Assembly: GCF_003261055.1 (NCBI RefSeq)
Contig: NZ_CP030074.1
Location: 558,001 to 622,000, forward strand
Source: Streptomyces cadmiisoli
GTDB lineage: Bacteria > Actinomycetota > Actinomycetes > Streptomycetales > Streptomycetaceae
Reading direction: 5' to 3'
Length of the DNA: 64,000 nucleotides
Below are positions 21,001 through 23,591 of this stretch, one piece after another (positions within the stretch are counted from its first letter, which is position 1; the number at the start of each line of letters is the position of its first letter). Under the pieces are notes generated by a model, which was given only the letters and a program-made list of their open reading frames with translations, did no database searches and was not told the origin of the DNA. Position numbers and translations under genes: made by a program.

Positions 21001-23478
21001 GCGGAGGAATACCGCGCCCACATCACCGTGGTGCACGAGGACGGCACGTCCGAGACGTACGGCCCCGCCGGCGGGGCCGCGCACCGGGTGACCCTCTACC
21101 GGCGCGGCGGTGAATACCTGCTCGTCCGTACTGCGGCTGCCGGCAGGTCCCCGGTGCCGACACCGGTGGAAGGGCCGACTGCCGTGTCCGACGACCCTGG
21201 GGCGTTGCGGGAACGCACCGAGGCGCACGCGACCCCAGGTGTGCTCGACATCCTCACGTCCCCGGAGGTTCTGGCCGTACGGGTGACTTCCCAGGAGGTG
21301 GCAGGCCTGACCCTCGGGGCTGAGGCCGGCAGTCGGGTGCAGATGGCGGGCAGTGCCACGGTGGGGGATCTCCGGCTGACTCCTCAGGACACGCTCCACT
21401 TGGCACGGCGTCATCCGGATCGATTCCCGGGGGTAACGGCAGTGCTGAACGGCCCGACGGGCGGCGCCGCACCGGATCCGGGAAACGCCCTCGCGGCCGA
21501 TGCCCCGGAGCGAACCGCCTTCCCGGCGGAAGACGTCCCGCGCCGCGCCCTGCGACCTGAAGCGGCCGGTCCGTTGGTCACTCGTGACTACACCGTTCAC
21601 TCGGACACGGCGGATACGGCGGTGTTCGAGCGGGTGGCCCCGCTTCGGCTGGCTGACAGGGCCGGTGTGACGGTCGACGGCACCGTCATGCACGTGACCA
21701 CCGTTGAGCAGTCGGTGGGAGGTGCGGACTCCCATCCGGAACTGCGTCTGTCCGAGGACGCCACGCTGGCGATCAACACCGAGAGCGAGGTACGGGAGGC
21801 ATTCGCGACCCGGGAGGTCTTCGAACGGGCTGCTGCCGCCCTACGCGTCGCGGACAGCAATGTGTCGCTGATCTGGGACGACGAGGTCTCGGTCACCGTG
21901 CGGAACGGGGAAACCCACCGCACTCTGCACCGGATCCGCCCGGAGTTCCTGGACAAGCCCACCGACGTCTGCCGCGATCTGGCCAGGGAAGTGATCGGTG
22001 GCGATCCCGACCACCTGGTGCTCCGGGGCGGCGAGGGGAGGACTGCCCTGGGCGCGATGCGGGCCTCGGACGGTCTGAGGGTCGAGGAACTGCACAGGCT
22101 GGCCGCGGCGATCGTCGAAGTCGCCGCCGGTGACCGCACCCTGCCCGATACCGGCGCCGTGTCGTGGGCTGTCGAGGAAACGGCGGGCCGTTCCGGCGAG
22201 AACGGGGCCATGCCGCTGCCCGGCCGGACCTACGGGGCCTACCTCAGCACCGCTCCGGAGTACGAGCGCCGGCACGCCTCGCTGCAGGACACCGCCCGGG
22301 CCGTCGGCATCAACGACCACGCCTGGGCCGAGGTGGGCGAGGCCTATCTCACCCAGTCCGTCGGCTCACCCGGCGAAAATGGGCAATTCGTCCTGGAGGA
22401 CCACGCTCGTGCCGCGCATACGATCGAGCATCCCTTCGGATATCACTACGCCGGCGTGATCCTGGCCAGTGAGGACGGGCGTTCGCAGATCACTCTGGAG
22501 AACCACCAGCGTGAGGGGGAACGGCGTCGGATCTTCACGCAGGCCCTGGAACGGAACGTGGAGCGCTTCGGCAACAGCCCGGACGCCTCCGGCCGCGGAG
22601 AGGACGACGTTCACGGTGGGGACGCGGAGAGGCGTGCCGTGGAGGCGATCAGGAGCGTGAAGACGGCACGGGAGACGCTGGCGCGAGCCGAGGAACTGGA
22701 TGCCGGGCCGGATCGCGACAGAACGGTCCGCGAGGCGCAGCAGGCCCTCGCGGACGCTGTACGGTCCGTCAACTGGCCGCTGCAACAACTGTCAGGCGCC
22801 CAGGGGCTGTCTTCGCCAGGCCGGCTCTGGTACATGCGGTTCGTCAGCGCCAGGCCGGGCGAGACCTTCCATGACGCTCTGGCGGGTATGCGTGAACAGG
22901 ACAAGCCCGGCATTGTCGTCAACCCGCTCACCACGGTCGTCGTCGGCGGCAACAACAACCCCGCCGCATCCACCGGCTGGTTCACCTTCGAGCAACAGAA
23001 ACACGAGCTCACCGACGAGGAGCAGGTCATGCGCCTGGGCCATCTGGCCCGGCGAACCGCCCGCGTCGGACTGTGGAACAACAGCAACGGGCAGCCACTG
23101 CCAAGCATCCGTATTTCGGCAGGCGGCAACGGGCAGCTATGGGACGGGGAAGCCGGTGGCAGGCGAACCGGTGAGGCGCGGCTCAACACGCTGATCGGGT
23201 TGTTCCGCAAGGAGCTCCAGGAAGCTCTGGACGATTTGCAGCAGGACGTCAGGGCTGCCCTGGCCAGGCTGAGCGCCGACCAGTTCGTCATCACTGCCGA
23301 CAATGTGGGGAGGTCTCTGCCCACCGGTCCCCGACCGAGCCCGGACCTGCCCGACGAGGTGCTGCGTCGACGGGCCGTCGTCGACATCGTCATGCACCCG
23401 TCCGGGCACGAGAACAGACCGCCGGGTGCGTCAGCGGGAGCGCCCGTGCGACGGGACACCGGTCCAGACGCGCTGTAG
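1..23478 (+). CDS. giant multidomain toxin-like protein, 5' end outside window
   Basis: The reading frame is open from base 1 (17 codons precede the first ATG at 52, which has no ribosome binding site), so the true start lies to the left. Residue numbers here count from that ATG; 7,808 residues follow it. Domains in order: disordered acidic N-terminus with two DDSGYESEG repeats; alpha/beta hydrolase of DUF1023 type (about 347-700); nucleotidyltransferase-like segment (about 936-1080); unassigned enzyme-like region (about 1164-1530); beta-rich block A; coiled coil; OTU-like protease (about 3716-3960); metzincin (about 4110-4290); beta-rich block B; coiled coil; two OTU-like repeats without the Cys; C-terminal Cys-His-Asn domain. 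Only five cysteines seen (2483, 3730, 4714, 6162, 7307). Several hydrolase domains on one very long chain suggest a polymorphic-toxin or contact-dependent effector. No signal peptide or secretion tag can be judged because the N-terminus is missing. Specific function unknown. Confidence 0.9.
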   Translation, partial: EAAGPGGETDEPAEDDGMADAPSVLAPGATATASSAPSVRGAALGPDGPQTAGPAPVTSGTPAPGTMRAAGIGPLAQPVAADSGPARAGETSDALQAPDALTVVSATPTTLPMAQGRTPDAARPALLVDTRSSGTGGIDEDADTADDSGYESEGSAFSADDADDSGYESEGSVLGAEDPDARAWSENELPALLAQERPRTATTAPAADFHAAPQADETFDGLSGPSAPPAPAALAHSPRSVDPQKMRSSHDFAPQNPAAEQGASQWSQPFVGMVNTDDSMVSGLLAVLRDALDQDAPARRLSSLAGQLDTSAAVMSEAQREEFAKLQKRMAERSDNGAGVQAAREAVTARAEDPALLPGDVNGMPMGRTPRENAQWWAALSDERRGQYLESSPVGIGRLDGLPSSVRDAANRRVLGQLQSLLLVDRAEAQLRIESTFPLVRRFAEGELRRIDRLIAGLGVVADQSNPDSREPERFLLHVDIEGPGHAVISIGNPDTATNVVTYVPGTGTSLSGLETDMTRSHDLRIEAMKLSDVPTASVLWLGYDAPINVVDAAYARRATAGAPGLNRFLHGLAASHVGTPPARLSVLGHSYGSLVAGKALALGVDRGVTSISVGSPGIGVNNASALGLDPANVWAAKSPNDIIKFTLSLNPLNWRSGRYKRYGIDPVSRNFGGIKFEVGPGKGPVDAHRSYWSRETGALEKLARIVTGLQDAPTQVAPEPEVADDLRRHSGLKTSSDPESSPGVHELPPGVDLYHEVNQRLQQLEPGTAHIEAADVAWIRRDLAADGSLAHRSTREAADAIAAVVLGRDPRPRLRGGGSAKLQVSAAAADVLERAWKAALGTEKRLAITVDDTSVSGAELVDRILRKIGATEHRSDITVTGGATRFKIGNHKLLFSYQGADGPKTLSFEVTLREPASTSSAAETGPSLLPGASADGTVTLPPAVSTAKTLEVGAWFSRLVHEELGKPVLLTGGAQTALKHGSPRPVADLDFRFDGRDVRSRADELNEAIQKARPHADLTPFAPDMKIEGALTGRIDGVGVTIGPGATHSTDVVAINGFRTATDLDAMMDKAFSFAVTTGVKKQEHLFDLLWSLHRNPAGSVALRDSLEGMRGEAFRRMETSGSLSTTFVTGLAETARNRRLLGELQQQWENEFGATSDDVAALTAALDDLKGAFRAGTGPHRAMMVTAGNFTGDMFGMSAALVLNPKLHVTVLTGPEHSDQVSDFLRRGLGARVQAEYERELGELRATQGLTPEALVTKEKALEEQFRAELASASGRIHVFHSEDPHGLYTAVTRRGEALPYDLVQPPVPENLRSPHFQRPVTHATEEVTVRWGRQGHERRKIRAAWGLGDRPDSRAGTFLAELGVPDRGRYVVLWSRFSGKNGGAHPQHDTSLTGVRQLIKALPDDVTVVIAGDKGTDGADRYTELADTHDNVFDLTEFWKSEAWLRHFPDATRADQFKVFDHLGRRGESRLSHLGFRSGNLEPYALIGHEVRYLEEAGNLQAGRLESWHQTVGYQRIALSKVPTLSGQWVTHMVKTEGSEPDLPWRAGTDSEAAREAKYETLKHHHIEAADRGFAREDLAKIGEYLGFTVPDLSLPRSLDLLSPPAPSARDEGRADLPGGPVLETTAEGPAPAEAAAARPSSAWLRLDPGLRNDLMAAVNQQLGPNKKWRQLDHDERTAWVGRVYGDAALDSVRNRSLIQQAQALEKYFVTGSPYVMVAGARTPQAETSPPAGRLPGGPDQETPDQPGPSSAPEAGPSQAHDAAPAPAPAHDEGRLASFIRAFGRGGHMGLVHVEPFPPEVVDALHGQLVRDLGIDADASPQEAEQALEQLRYHLSGEALTRDLPYLFSPQGHRVTIDHAGRQRTVDVRLVLHDPVPSQRDNVGGAPPETRVERRALGTQEFSGSQISGNYRTIAMPWTPEIPIEVGGPVSRVNVALSFSVTHNQFSASTTVTDVVQTMTAQRSNELSQPVEYTPEWRSWIDAPSPDRPGDDDAQPPRGDRNFVPGTPRGAVTAWFPNHLATDHTGEFPPLAALDDLPVWGVDSVGDPGRLLREAQREFARQLSGLSAASAAELETFFSEGTLRGTLPLQDGGLYSPVLLDANGDAVGMFRLRTTVEPGTPTHRSEDGKINLEAHVTQTVKVESSAKYSSSVAVDGSVGPAFTDDHASGHPNADSRVSGSVVGKGGFTSQSHALLNLGGSASLDHAVRSNRSHLLVPATVTHSVTFIDARGNTREGKFGPWPAGMRMRMLPASDARGTTHAPGKGTRALPDDLEELEGLGLSAAPLAHSGTEQLFTAAETWLRENGYLPPSPPVHDDRMDAHAARARLLNLRRFEQMRSGIGLRATSDAALDGGHSVWFEVPTPVTGGPDRVRLRFHAQRAAGVPTRHRRTLDGVQVMGVSSFSVSGTEADGRTGGGRLGFGGGVSGPLGTADEAPTLGLTGDWMYAKDGTRTSILGSGVNQDQFFIGSGQSTEVFDVPVRYGLDLYTDDGSEPERCFAAAEGSPAGSGQQTDPEAQPVRTVPGMLTLAVPHHRTVATRPTPPQPTPPPVIRPVTLADRARLAGRATNSQGGRIPEIVRLPDDAVMDTLPGVSSALHEAFEQIVTDTHPGRRETGRQEQPWYAPFVALGARVTKAVTDRLARYGLIPASPTDSTTSFAEALHATLSPANLIARSHQIFKGGYVIEGLTLPGLAGDREFSIELQGYLHDPEHLHSAKQYLETDVGTTDTAAHQTVDSQGPTTGVTVTSRQRAPKPAEGEPQPRPRPAANPSGRYAQSRRTETGETHTTSTAVTRTPTESGEQHRIRSGATILMTVRTGVRSAANNPMLDTPPVTVAVEMPRRAQFLVSDPQVTRDAAWFTAVPRLGKRPRPEATLPLPDGFVRTGDPGFAGVLSVRQLDEQPTPDSATDSTLWSETRDRLRTRLTELVEEKAEGITRPGSGTYLPGVMSRIADLTSPTALRALPGRGPAGAQRFRFLHAGLAGTRLVEVALQARPAQDAEALRTVRGRPVSEAGGGQEQVHVHAPDNTSSSVTETIRHTATVTPTAHYPRPTDDTRTDRTAAALAFSATSGDTVKNATSAENRYWIRTDSAADFDVLYEYTATVRSEPFSGLPSFWSGTDDTVRATVPAMVTLRFTGSEATTLASPPVPSTPALSADNPLDGRDDGGRLRLLPTGASPVFRFNASKQLAQAVRDVAPGLSASRTAGRSSDSGEADAVTLGELLRSADVSLHPPRTTGLTGELNRPAFFGSDERVALHITLLDPRRITEARDVALDQLRLPGRSAAYTLTSGSGGMLSLPTAYAVDDTHRLGLEIPLLGRPPVVQGHGAANAAAQREWIKTGSTSQPADGSGPATYESMVDAVISVTGPEGVRYVSGSLDLRLLERDVLGYGVTDARPRPGVYDLRSLVAGQQNAEPRDWTALPPDSFSSLLAAGLDANDPAPEVWLALGADPGDVRFARALHAASSAAFRAGRPLTLVLRTDDGGLQRWTFDKTSELSTSGPEEQAAWQAMSDHISQHLAALRAEAEAHWRVSWGENAKQGVQEELVGAVAHLSAAMTDQDVARATLARAEADLIAATSELSGAETAPDPADTVAAGPRPEDAGDVEVRLSHLRRERAAAVEALDAADGRLQHSHETVGAIAKHFEVLDRDVQRFRNAQAGYRAWQDRLIAGMPALAGRLRDHRLGDATAPRPSPPTHPAGGGTGADTRSRPATRPSTPLPSSASTVPGGFTGGRPQETVANGECLLHAFVGSAPWSVRQQLAPSDDGDGRTRDWLSDIGRVRSDLRYAAQEYSHTGVLPGNEPMRTATRAVRDRVLAYLDGAASTGAVPDQVLRQLRLTDEEFGRWLVGADHAALHERAIEYGILPEDMDTSPPTDDELRFELGTRHISRPLSARELATLREAVEHWETRWAGHQGEAFLPLIAHAFGVRIDVAVHDLSTGRQLVFEAAGPADATERVEVHYNGANHYSATDAPLDEEPAGQGPGSLAEPSAGPVRPAAPGPRGGGQDVPPPVDYGLVRRREEVPYVTQVPSVTAVAFPEEATPLSPAGTGKPAGPADRRVDAALPGRSGGADPAAYGPAAGSGEVVTDRWRRLEGDTEPFRIEEDAQGRRRLVRPPASGERTGVGYLWSWHDGAADRPPLLSLVRRVHLVASEGAGEEDLTRVRDGLVQGLGRYVNDRGHRLPALQPDVRRSADAAVPEGPALHVGVEFVTDPEAAHSVVEVRPGEPADGHGMNQATWFADVHPLAFVHEFVHGLGVHDDRDGGQGSSLMGRLHGDDPDAFALTDDHLRQIVEVYAPYAHGAPLAEGPSGGRRPHGVASEREPDPEDGAAPATSSAGQAAGTSRPGELTRADDPVPPLPVTAPSARIDVAGGPELTDDLRERLRRGPLAGVRVTRNDLADLGIQQYSSVADAHWQLSPGSAVSVREAGLSDHHLVSLLLSNTDIDPDLAGDLRRHYAPAPAPRGIGNTAAARTWPDRGGDAYGPAPSRDAVPGQGDATSPGSPDEAPSTWRASTADGGALPPAETVRTAVAAATTAAADPIPAPLPTAPAPAPASGPASEAAGSRASAGQTEVDPDKGPGKDPDKDPGNDVGNDPVKSAGKGASPADAKSLDDADMDAALDRHRPARVDEAMPPPAASAGPVRFDDGTRLPEWLTSTTETTYGTSLPALRGIDEAVAHIVARAGVPEGAERKRIAAELRKALVNTPRRFGGDGWESSPFTAADKSRCVLHVVTRPHHNWERFTDPAASTKLQDGQRSQITTGASRTQSSTRQIAPAVVLGPLGALAAGFGRLGFVFGRTRGYEFNLTDQNVSQVETSTTETAGLHLTDVQYDVDVRSYAKRHRSGYQRFLRFGTKYRWDAPRLSGFTFGVRHGLSVRLTDGLTTHDDRDTLSPKELKLGPTADYRMVRTEGVLSVKDLRRDAIEAFGAEPGSSAYTQISEFFTSESFQQQAERLHRGSVPGPPLVRDDADRTPIGAFVVDRVVPLRARLLSETEAAELSNAVQQTVKNERTLTLANSQEMNATAGPSSSFGPDGWVGRVMAGLFGRISRSITHGMGFGGSGARKWTVGVKGAPTVLYEVEKQVVVRRTGSDRPKTYTVRTIDRMPRHEARRLAGWDDGTGLRKDAGAVPQAPVYLTENDPPMLGAGRVEAFSWDDGVYVRPVPEQSGRPAADPVTAHTPGPGTEPAAGTGAEASQQTLLEGFTDQVLKALAQHHPGTIAPLEELGDPKDERWRGKRHYETVLQNTLRVIGALSHHNMAGNLEALITTGIRIPLVERERLVGARRYVWIDARMVNRRYEGTQSEPSLKQGTSGSDKLDGSRNAERGTEEGFEFSAMARDQASSSVSPNTGAISVGPRWGQQRSDKSGYGGSASFETSSTGRAPDLYRYDLQLSAQVGGYSRPRSLLRGIGIFGGFLGLQHFVRSDPPQALLTGPVRGQVLISVPGEHALPVKRTGTGTKAEASPADARKPVVTRKQTLDADTAAALATGGEFVPGTPDTTGTPAPDTPGIPDAPDASANPDASGISGGPDAGPSLAQPSPDPRPFGGQHYLSIGLAAHRDLGKAVEDVMSEASGGSWQFTQPGAPVRDTIDRAVHPHVLSAGIDLTTSASGVRLTGLFGQGPYVDRMGTLIQRVRLQDVTVVSEPIVLDMDQKVSADVQASGGLTKGSSFAIVGQGAYTRAQGEAARPVMGSYALVGRLGSQKSRASNVARSVSIEHGQTDKNRKYLVMADARHELLALVESRGVLGPAHRMLPGAGNRWHGLLLTVPDGWLGAVPERVAHRLKLVDDGAGDVPLYTERQWSTPAWAGDVPFHAFPVGTLDASEALAAFDRELAARGVDENERNRVRNLASTRALRSLREQMTAVGVAARARADRLSVQFPHDMLTLHIGGRTVEVRVQLIAGKPVFDGLGHSVDLSDNRTATETVDASVTAGRSYGLGTSAREGGPTGHSVLGSAGAAYTEIGSGQLSTTTSRSEERSDSQSLSLDEPHAEFLTPYRLKLTIGIEGVAPVVEEVGELRERVPLSVAVPRSDGAPVRPGQEATGSTAQDPLATTSLPHLPRAVTLWGNEVAAEDVVRWRQERPVPSGLTLRTFQPRRVMELENLRDVSGLVLATAYGQAAARPGELTGHVLDAAVEEARRTVLTLPGIAPSLARENAVSDAALSGFFMDALGEDGCPVPGQTDDALVGDVRGKHRFWARPDLTRARLVTVAPSATMNGTGKVSEGQEFGVTRGGTHDTSLNVVPTVASPATGAILPGSSGTLLNHAENDGHKLGISPSSSTAGKPEPSRAFLFAVPTDWLGVAEVDHTLRDSKVGEFFHRGLGPFGKLNPGQRGAETKAHTLAWVREDAARAWGMIGDRNFPEELADAWDAVKAAGDAWVKADQAYWDKRRGFGEVQDELRELDEQIKAAGETPVAPPAAGEARVAPAAVDVPAGEESVPADDPAAETGASGGPASEGTVGDVVGAGDGGTASAAEAEGVAGVPEAAAEGAPGVTAMTPESVRPQEAAEAVPEPGALGEPDIRRAAKQNELRALEEDLARLKETAVQAAVEFHRVRHETDRLTRWYQLDPTKAQHGNPELRDGVPKPPAVVFTPPADDTEKAVEHPRFTTSDDGSAITSPEGHTLEIRDVPKDGDGLFHALDEALMAAVPGHSALPESGAPGERADSLRRLLARRLADPRNEDLWAYAVADALDTFTPEELSDAGIALPEGSPAAREFADVHRLSPYLSLPEDQRGLLAAAALQRSGPASGKASWDQGAADLLPVLAARTFGVPVTVVGKEGHFVTFPPADGDTRGQERGEQDEAPSVVLRIADEHFQAAVPPGTPPGIRTTPADGGGDAQPTAAPKPVMVPDRPAHSEAPWKRERGTDAWRASADGRSVTAPDGTVHALLPPVGAGNGFWEALDQVVPTEGRRSPQAFLADRTPPPGTVPNRLVVLTRQQLEAFSDDRGFKDAMDDRTTAFSRELTDVERTALVRAQLAAGQGWTPALARSAAALAAEEYRAHITVVHEDGTSETYGPAGGAAHRVTLYRRGGEYLLVRTAAAGRSPVPTPVEGPTAVSDDPGALRERTEAHATPGVLDILTSPEVLAVRVTSQEVAGLTLGAEAGSRVQMAGSATVGDLRLTPQDTLHLARRHPDRFPGVTAVLNGPTGGAAPDPGNALAADAPERTAFPAEDVPRRALRPEAAGPLVTRDYTVHSDTADTAVFERVAPLRLADRAGVTVDGTVMHVTTVEQSVGGADSHPELRLSEDATLAINTESEVREAFATREVFERAAAALRVADSNVSLIWDDEVSVTVRNGETHRTLHRIRPEFLDKPTDVCRDLAREVIGGDPDHLVLRGGEGRTALGAMRASDGLRVEELHRLAAAIVEVAAGDRTLPDTGAVSWAVEETAGRSGENGAMPLPGRTYGAYLSTAPEYERRHASLQDTARAVGINDHAWAEVGEAYLTQSVGSPGENGQFVLEDHARAAHTIEHPFGYHYAGVILASEDGRSQITLENHQREGERRRIFTQALERNVERFGNSPDASGRGEDDVHGGDAERRAVEAIRSVKTARETLARAEELDAGPDRDRTVREAQQALADAVRSVNWPLQQLSGAQGLSSPGRLWYMRFVSARPGETFHDALAGMREQDKPGIVVNPLTTVVVGGNNNPAASTGWFTFEQQKHELTDEEQVMRLGHLARRTARVGLWNNSNGQPLPSIRISAGGNGQLWDGEAGGRRTGEARLNTLIGLFRKELQEALDDLQQDVRAALARLSADQFVITADNVGRSLPTGPRPSPDLPDEVLRRRAVVDIVMHPSGHENRPPGASAGAPVRRDTGPDAL
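1090..2140 (+). other. domain: DUF1023-type alpha/beta hydrolase in giant protein
   Basis: The lead-in (WWAALSDERR, then LDGLPSSVRDAANR) is the usual N-terminal signature of actinobacterial DUF1023 hydrolases. The nucleophile elbow is GHSYGS with Ser574. Asp625 (in SPNDIIK) and His672 (in VDAHRSYW) are plausible partners in the triad. SVGSPGIGV follows the nucleophile at the expected distance. The substrate is unknown; the family is mostly uncharacterised and may be esterase or lipase-like. All three residues being present argues for activity. Confidence 0.75.
2855..3300 (+). other. domain: nucleotidyltransferase-like segment
   Basis: The segment reads LLTGGAQTALKHG then VADLDFRFDG: Gly956-Gly957, a basic linker, then Asp972-x-Asp974. 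This is the GG...DxD pattern of the pol-beta/MNT/AbiEii nucleotidyltransferase superfamily. It is followed by a substrate-like segment and a helical region (LFDLLWSLHR). I cannot place the third acidic residue with confidence, so activity is uncertain. If active it would transfer a nucleotide to a target protein or RNA. Confidence 0.5.
3540..4640 (+). other. domain: unassigned enzyme-like region
   Basis: Residues about 1164-1530 alternate hydrophobic strands and helices in a Rossmann-like way (MMVTAGNFTGDMFGMSAAL, VTVVIAGDKGTDGADRY) and end in a His/Trp-rich stretch. The pattern could be a nucleotide-sugar or nucleotide-binding fold such as a glycosyltransferase, but I do not recognise a diagnostic motif. 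Reported as a distinct folded region of unknown function. Confidence 0.3.
5330..10530 (+). repeat. beta-rich module block A
   Basis: Residues about 1760-3490 are made of recurring segments of alternating short strands rich in Ser/Thr/Gly/Val, each with a central polar stretch and ending in strand pairs such as LLVPATVTHSVTFID and RAQFLVSDPQV. No catalytic motif is visible. The arrangement, repeated in block B, suggests a structural, shell or translocation module rather than an enzyme. Boundaries are approximate. Confidence 0.5.
10540..11045 (+). other. domain: coiled coil A
   Basis: Residues about 3497-3664 are Ala/Glu/Arg-rich and helical, with heptad-like spacing (LSHLRRERAAAVEAL, HFEVLDRDVQRFR), interrupted by a Pro-rich hinge. 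It sits directly before the first OTU-like domain, as coiled coil B does before the second. Confidence 0.55.
11195..11935 (+). other. domain: OTU-like cysteine protease, catalytic residues present
   Basis: VANGECLLHAF matches the OTU/papain-like DGxCLFxAx motif with Cys3730 as nucleophile. About 220 residues later, VHYNGANHYSA supplies His3953 in the expected NHY context. Between them lies the helical insert typical of bacterial OTU-like domains, including FLPLIAHAFGVRIDV. Known OTU enzymes are deubiquitinases or related proteases; in a bacterium the target here is unknown. This is the only one of three OTU-like copies in the protein that keeps the Cys. Confidence 0.7.
12390..12920 (+). other. 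domain: metzincin-type zinc metallopeptidase
   Basis: HEFVHGLGVHD (His4236, Glu4237, His4240, Gly4243, His4245, Asp4246) is an exact HExxHxxGxxHD zinc signature. SLMGRLHG follows, with Met4257 fitting the Met-turn 12 residues after the third His. About 120 residues of alpha/beta sequence precede it. Complete zinc ligands and a Met-turn support an active peptidase; target unknown. Confidence 0.75.
13940..19060 (+). repeat. beta-rich module block B
   Basis: Residues about 4630-6336 repeat the style of block A: long runs of alternating strands with Ser/Thr/Gly loops (for example VLYEVEKQVVVRRTG, LTLHIGGRTVEVRVQLI), joined by acidic or Pro-rich linkers. Some segments have short hydrophobic stretches (PLGALAAGFGRLGFVFG; LLRGIGIFGGFLGL) that might insert in a membrane. 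Function inferred as structural or translocation. Confidence 0.45.
19080..19725 (+). other. domain: coiled coil B
   Basis: Residues about 6343-6558 form two helical stretches (AVKAAGDAWVKADQAYWDK to ELDEQIKAAG, then KQNELRALEEDLARLKETA) separated by an Ala/Pro/Glu-rich linker. It mirrors coiled coil A, being placed between a beta-rich block and an OTU-like domain. Confidence 0.55.
19840..21130 (+). repeat. two tandem degenerate OTU-like repeats
   Basis: The two copies align with each other: ITSPEGHTLEIRDVPKDGDG followed by LFHAL (copy 1) and VTAPDGTVHALLPPVGAGNG followed by FWEAL (copy 2). The position that holds the catalytic Cys in OTU enzymes is Gly6622 in copy 1 and Gly6885 in copy 2. 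Copy 1 keeps a His (6802, in DEHFQAA). Without the Cys neither copy can be a cysteine protease, so binding or scaffolding is more likely. Confidence 0.6.
21950..23478 (+). other. domain: C-terminal Cys-His-Asn domain
   Basis: Cys7307 (TDVCRDLAREVIG) starts a helix. About 158 residues later HPFGYHYAGVIL gives His7465, and ITLENHQRE gives Asn7484. This order fits a papain-like Cys-His-Asn triad. The segment with ..HYAGV..., TLEN... and, further on, LWYMRFVSARPGETFHDAL resembles C-terminal domains of proteins associated with bacterial injection systems (DUF4157 type). That resemblance is from memory of the pattern, not a search. A last helical tail follows to the stop codon. Confidence 0.45.
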
Positions 23479-23513
23479 GGCGCGTTCGCCGGTACCGGCA
23501 AGGGGAAGCGACA

Positions 23514-23543
23514 GAGGCCCGGCCGACAAGCCGGCCGGGCCTC
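23514..23543. terminator. bidirectional hairpin between convergent genes
   Basis: A 12-bp perfect stem (23514-23525 with 23532-23543) and 6-base loop lie 36 bases after the giant gene's stop and 48 bases before the stop of the convergent protease gene. No U-tract, as is usual for Streptomyces. Confidence 0.8.
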
Positions 23544-23591
23544 CTGCGCATGATCCGACCCCTCGGACCCGAGGGATGTCGGCTACCTCCG

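Noticed and set aside
19840..21130. Two further active OTU proteases
   Set aside because: The position of the catalytic Cys is Gly in both copies.
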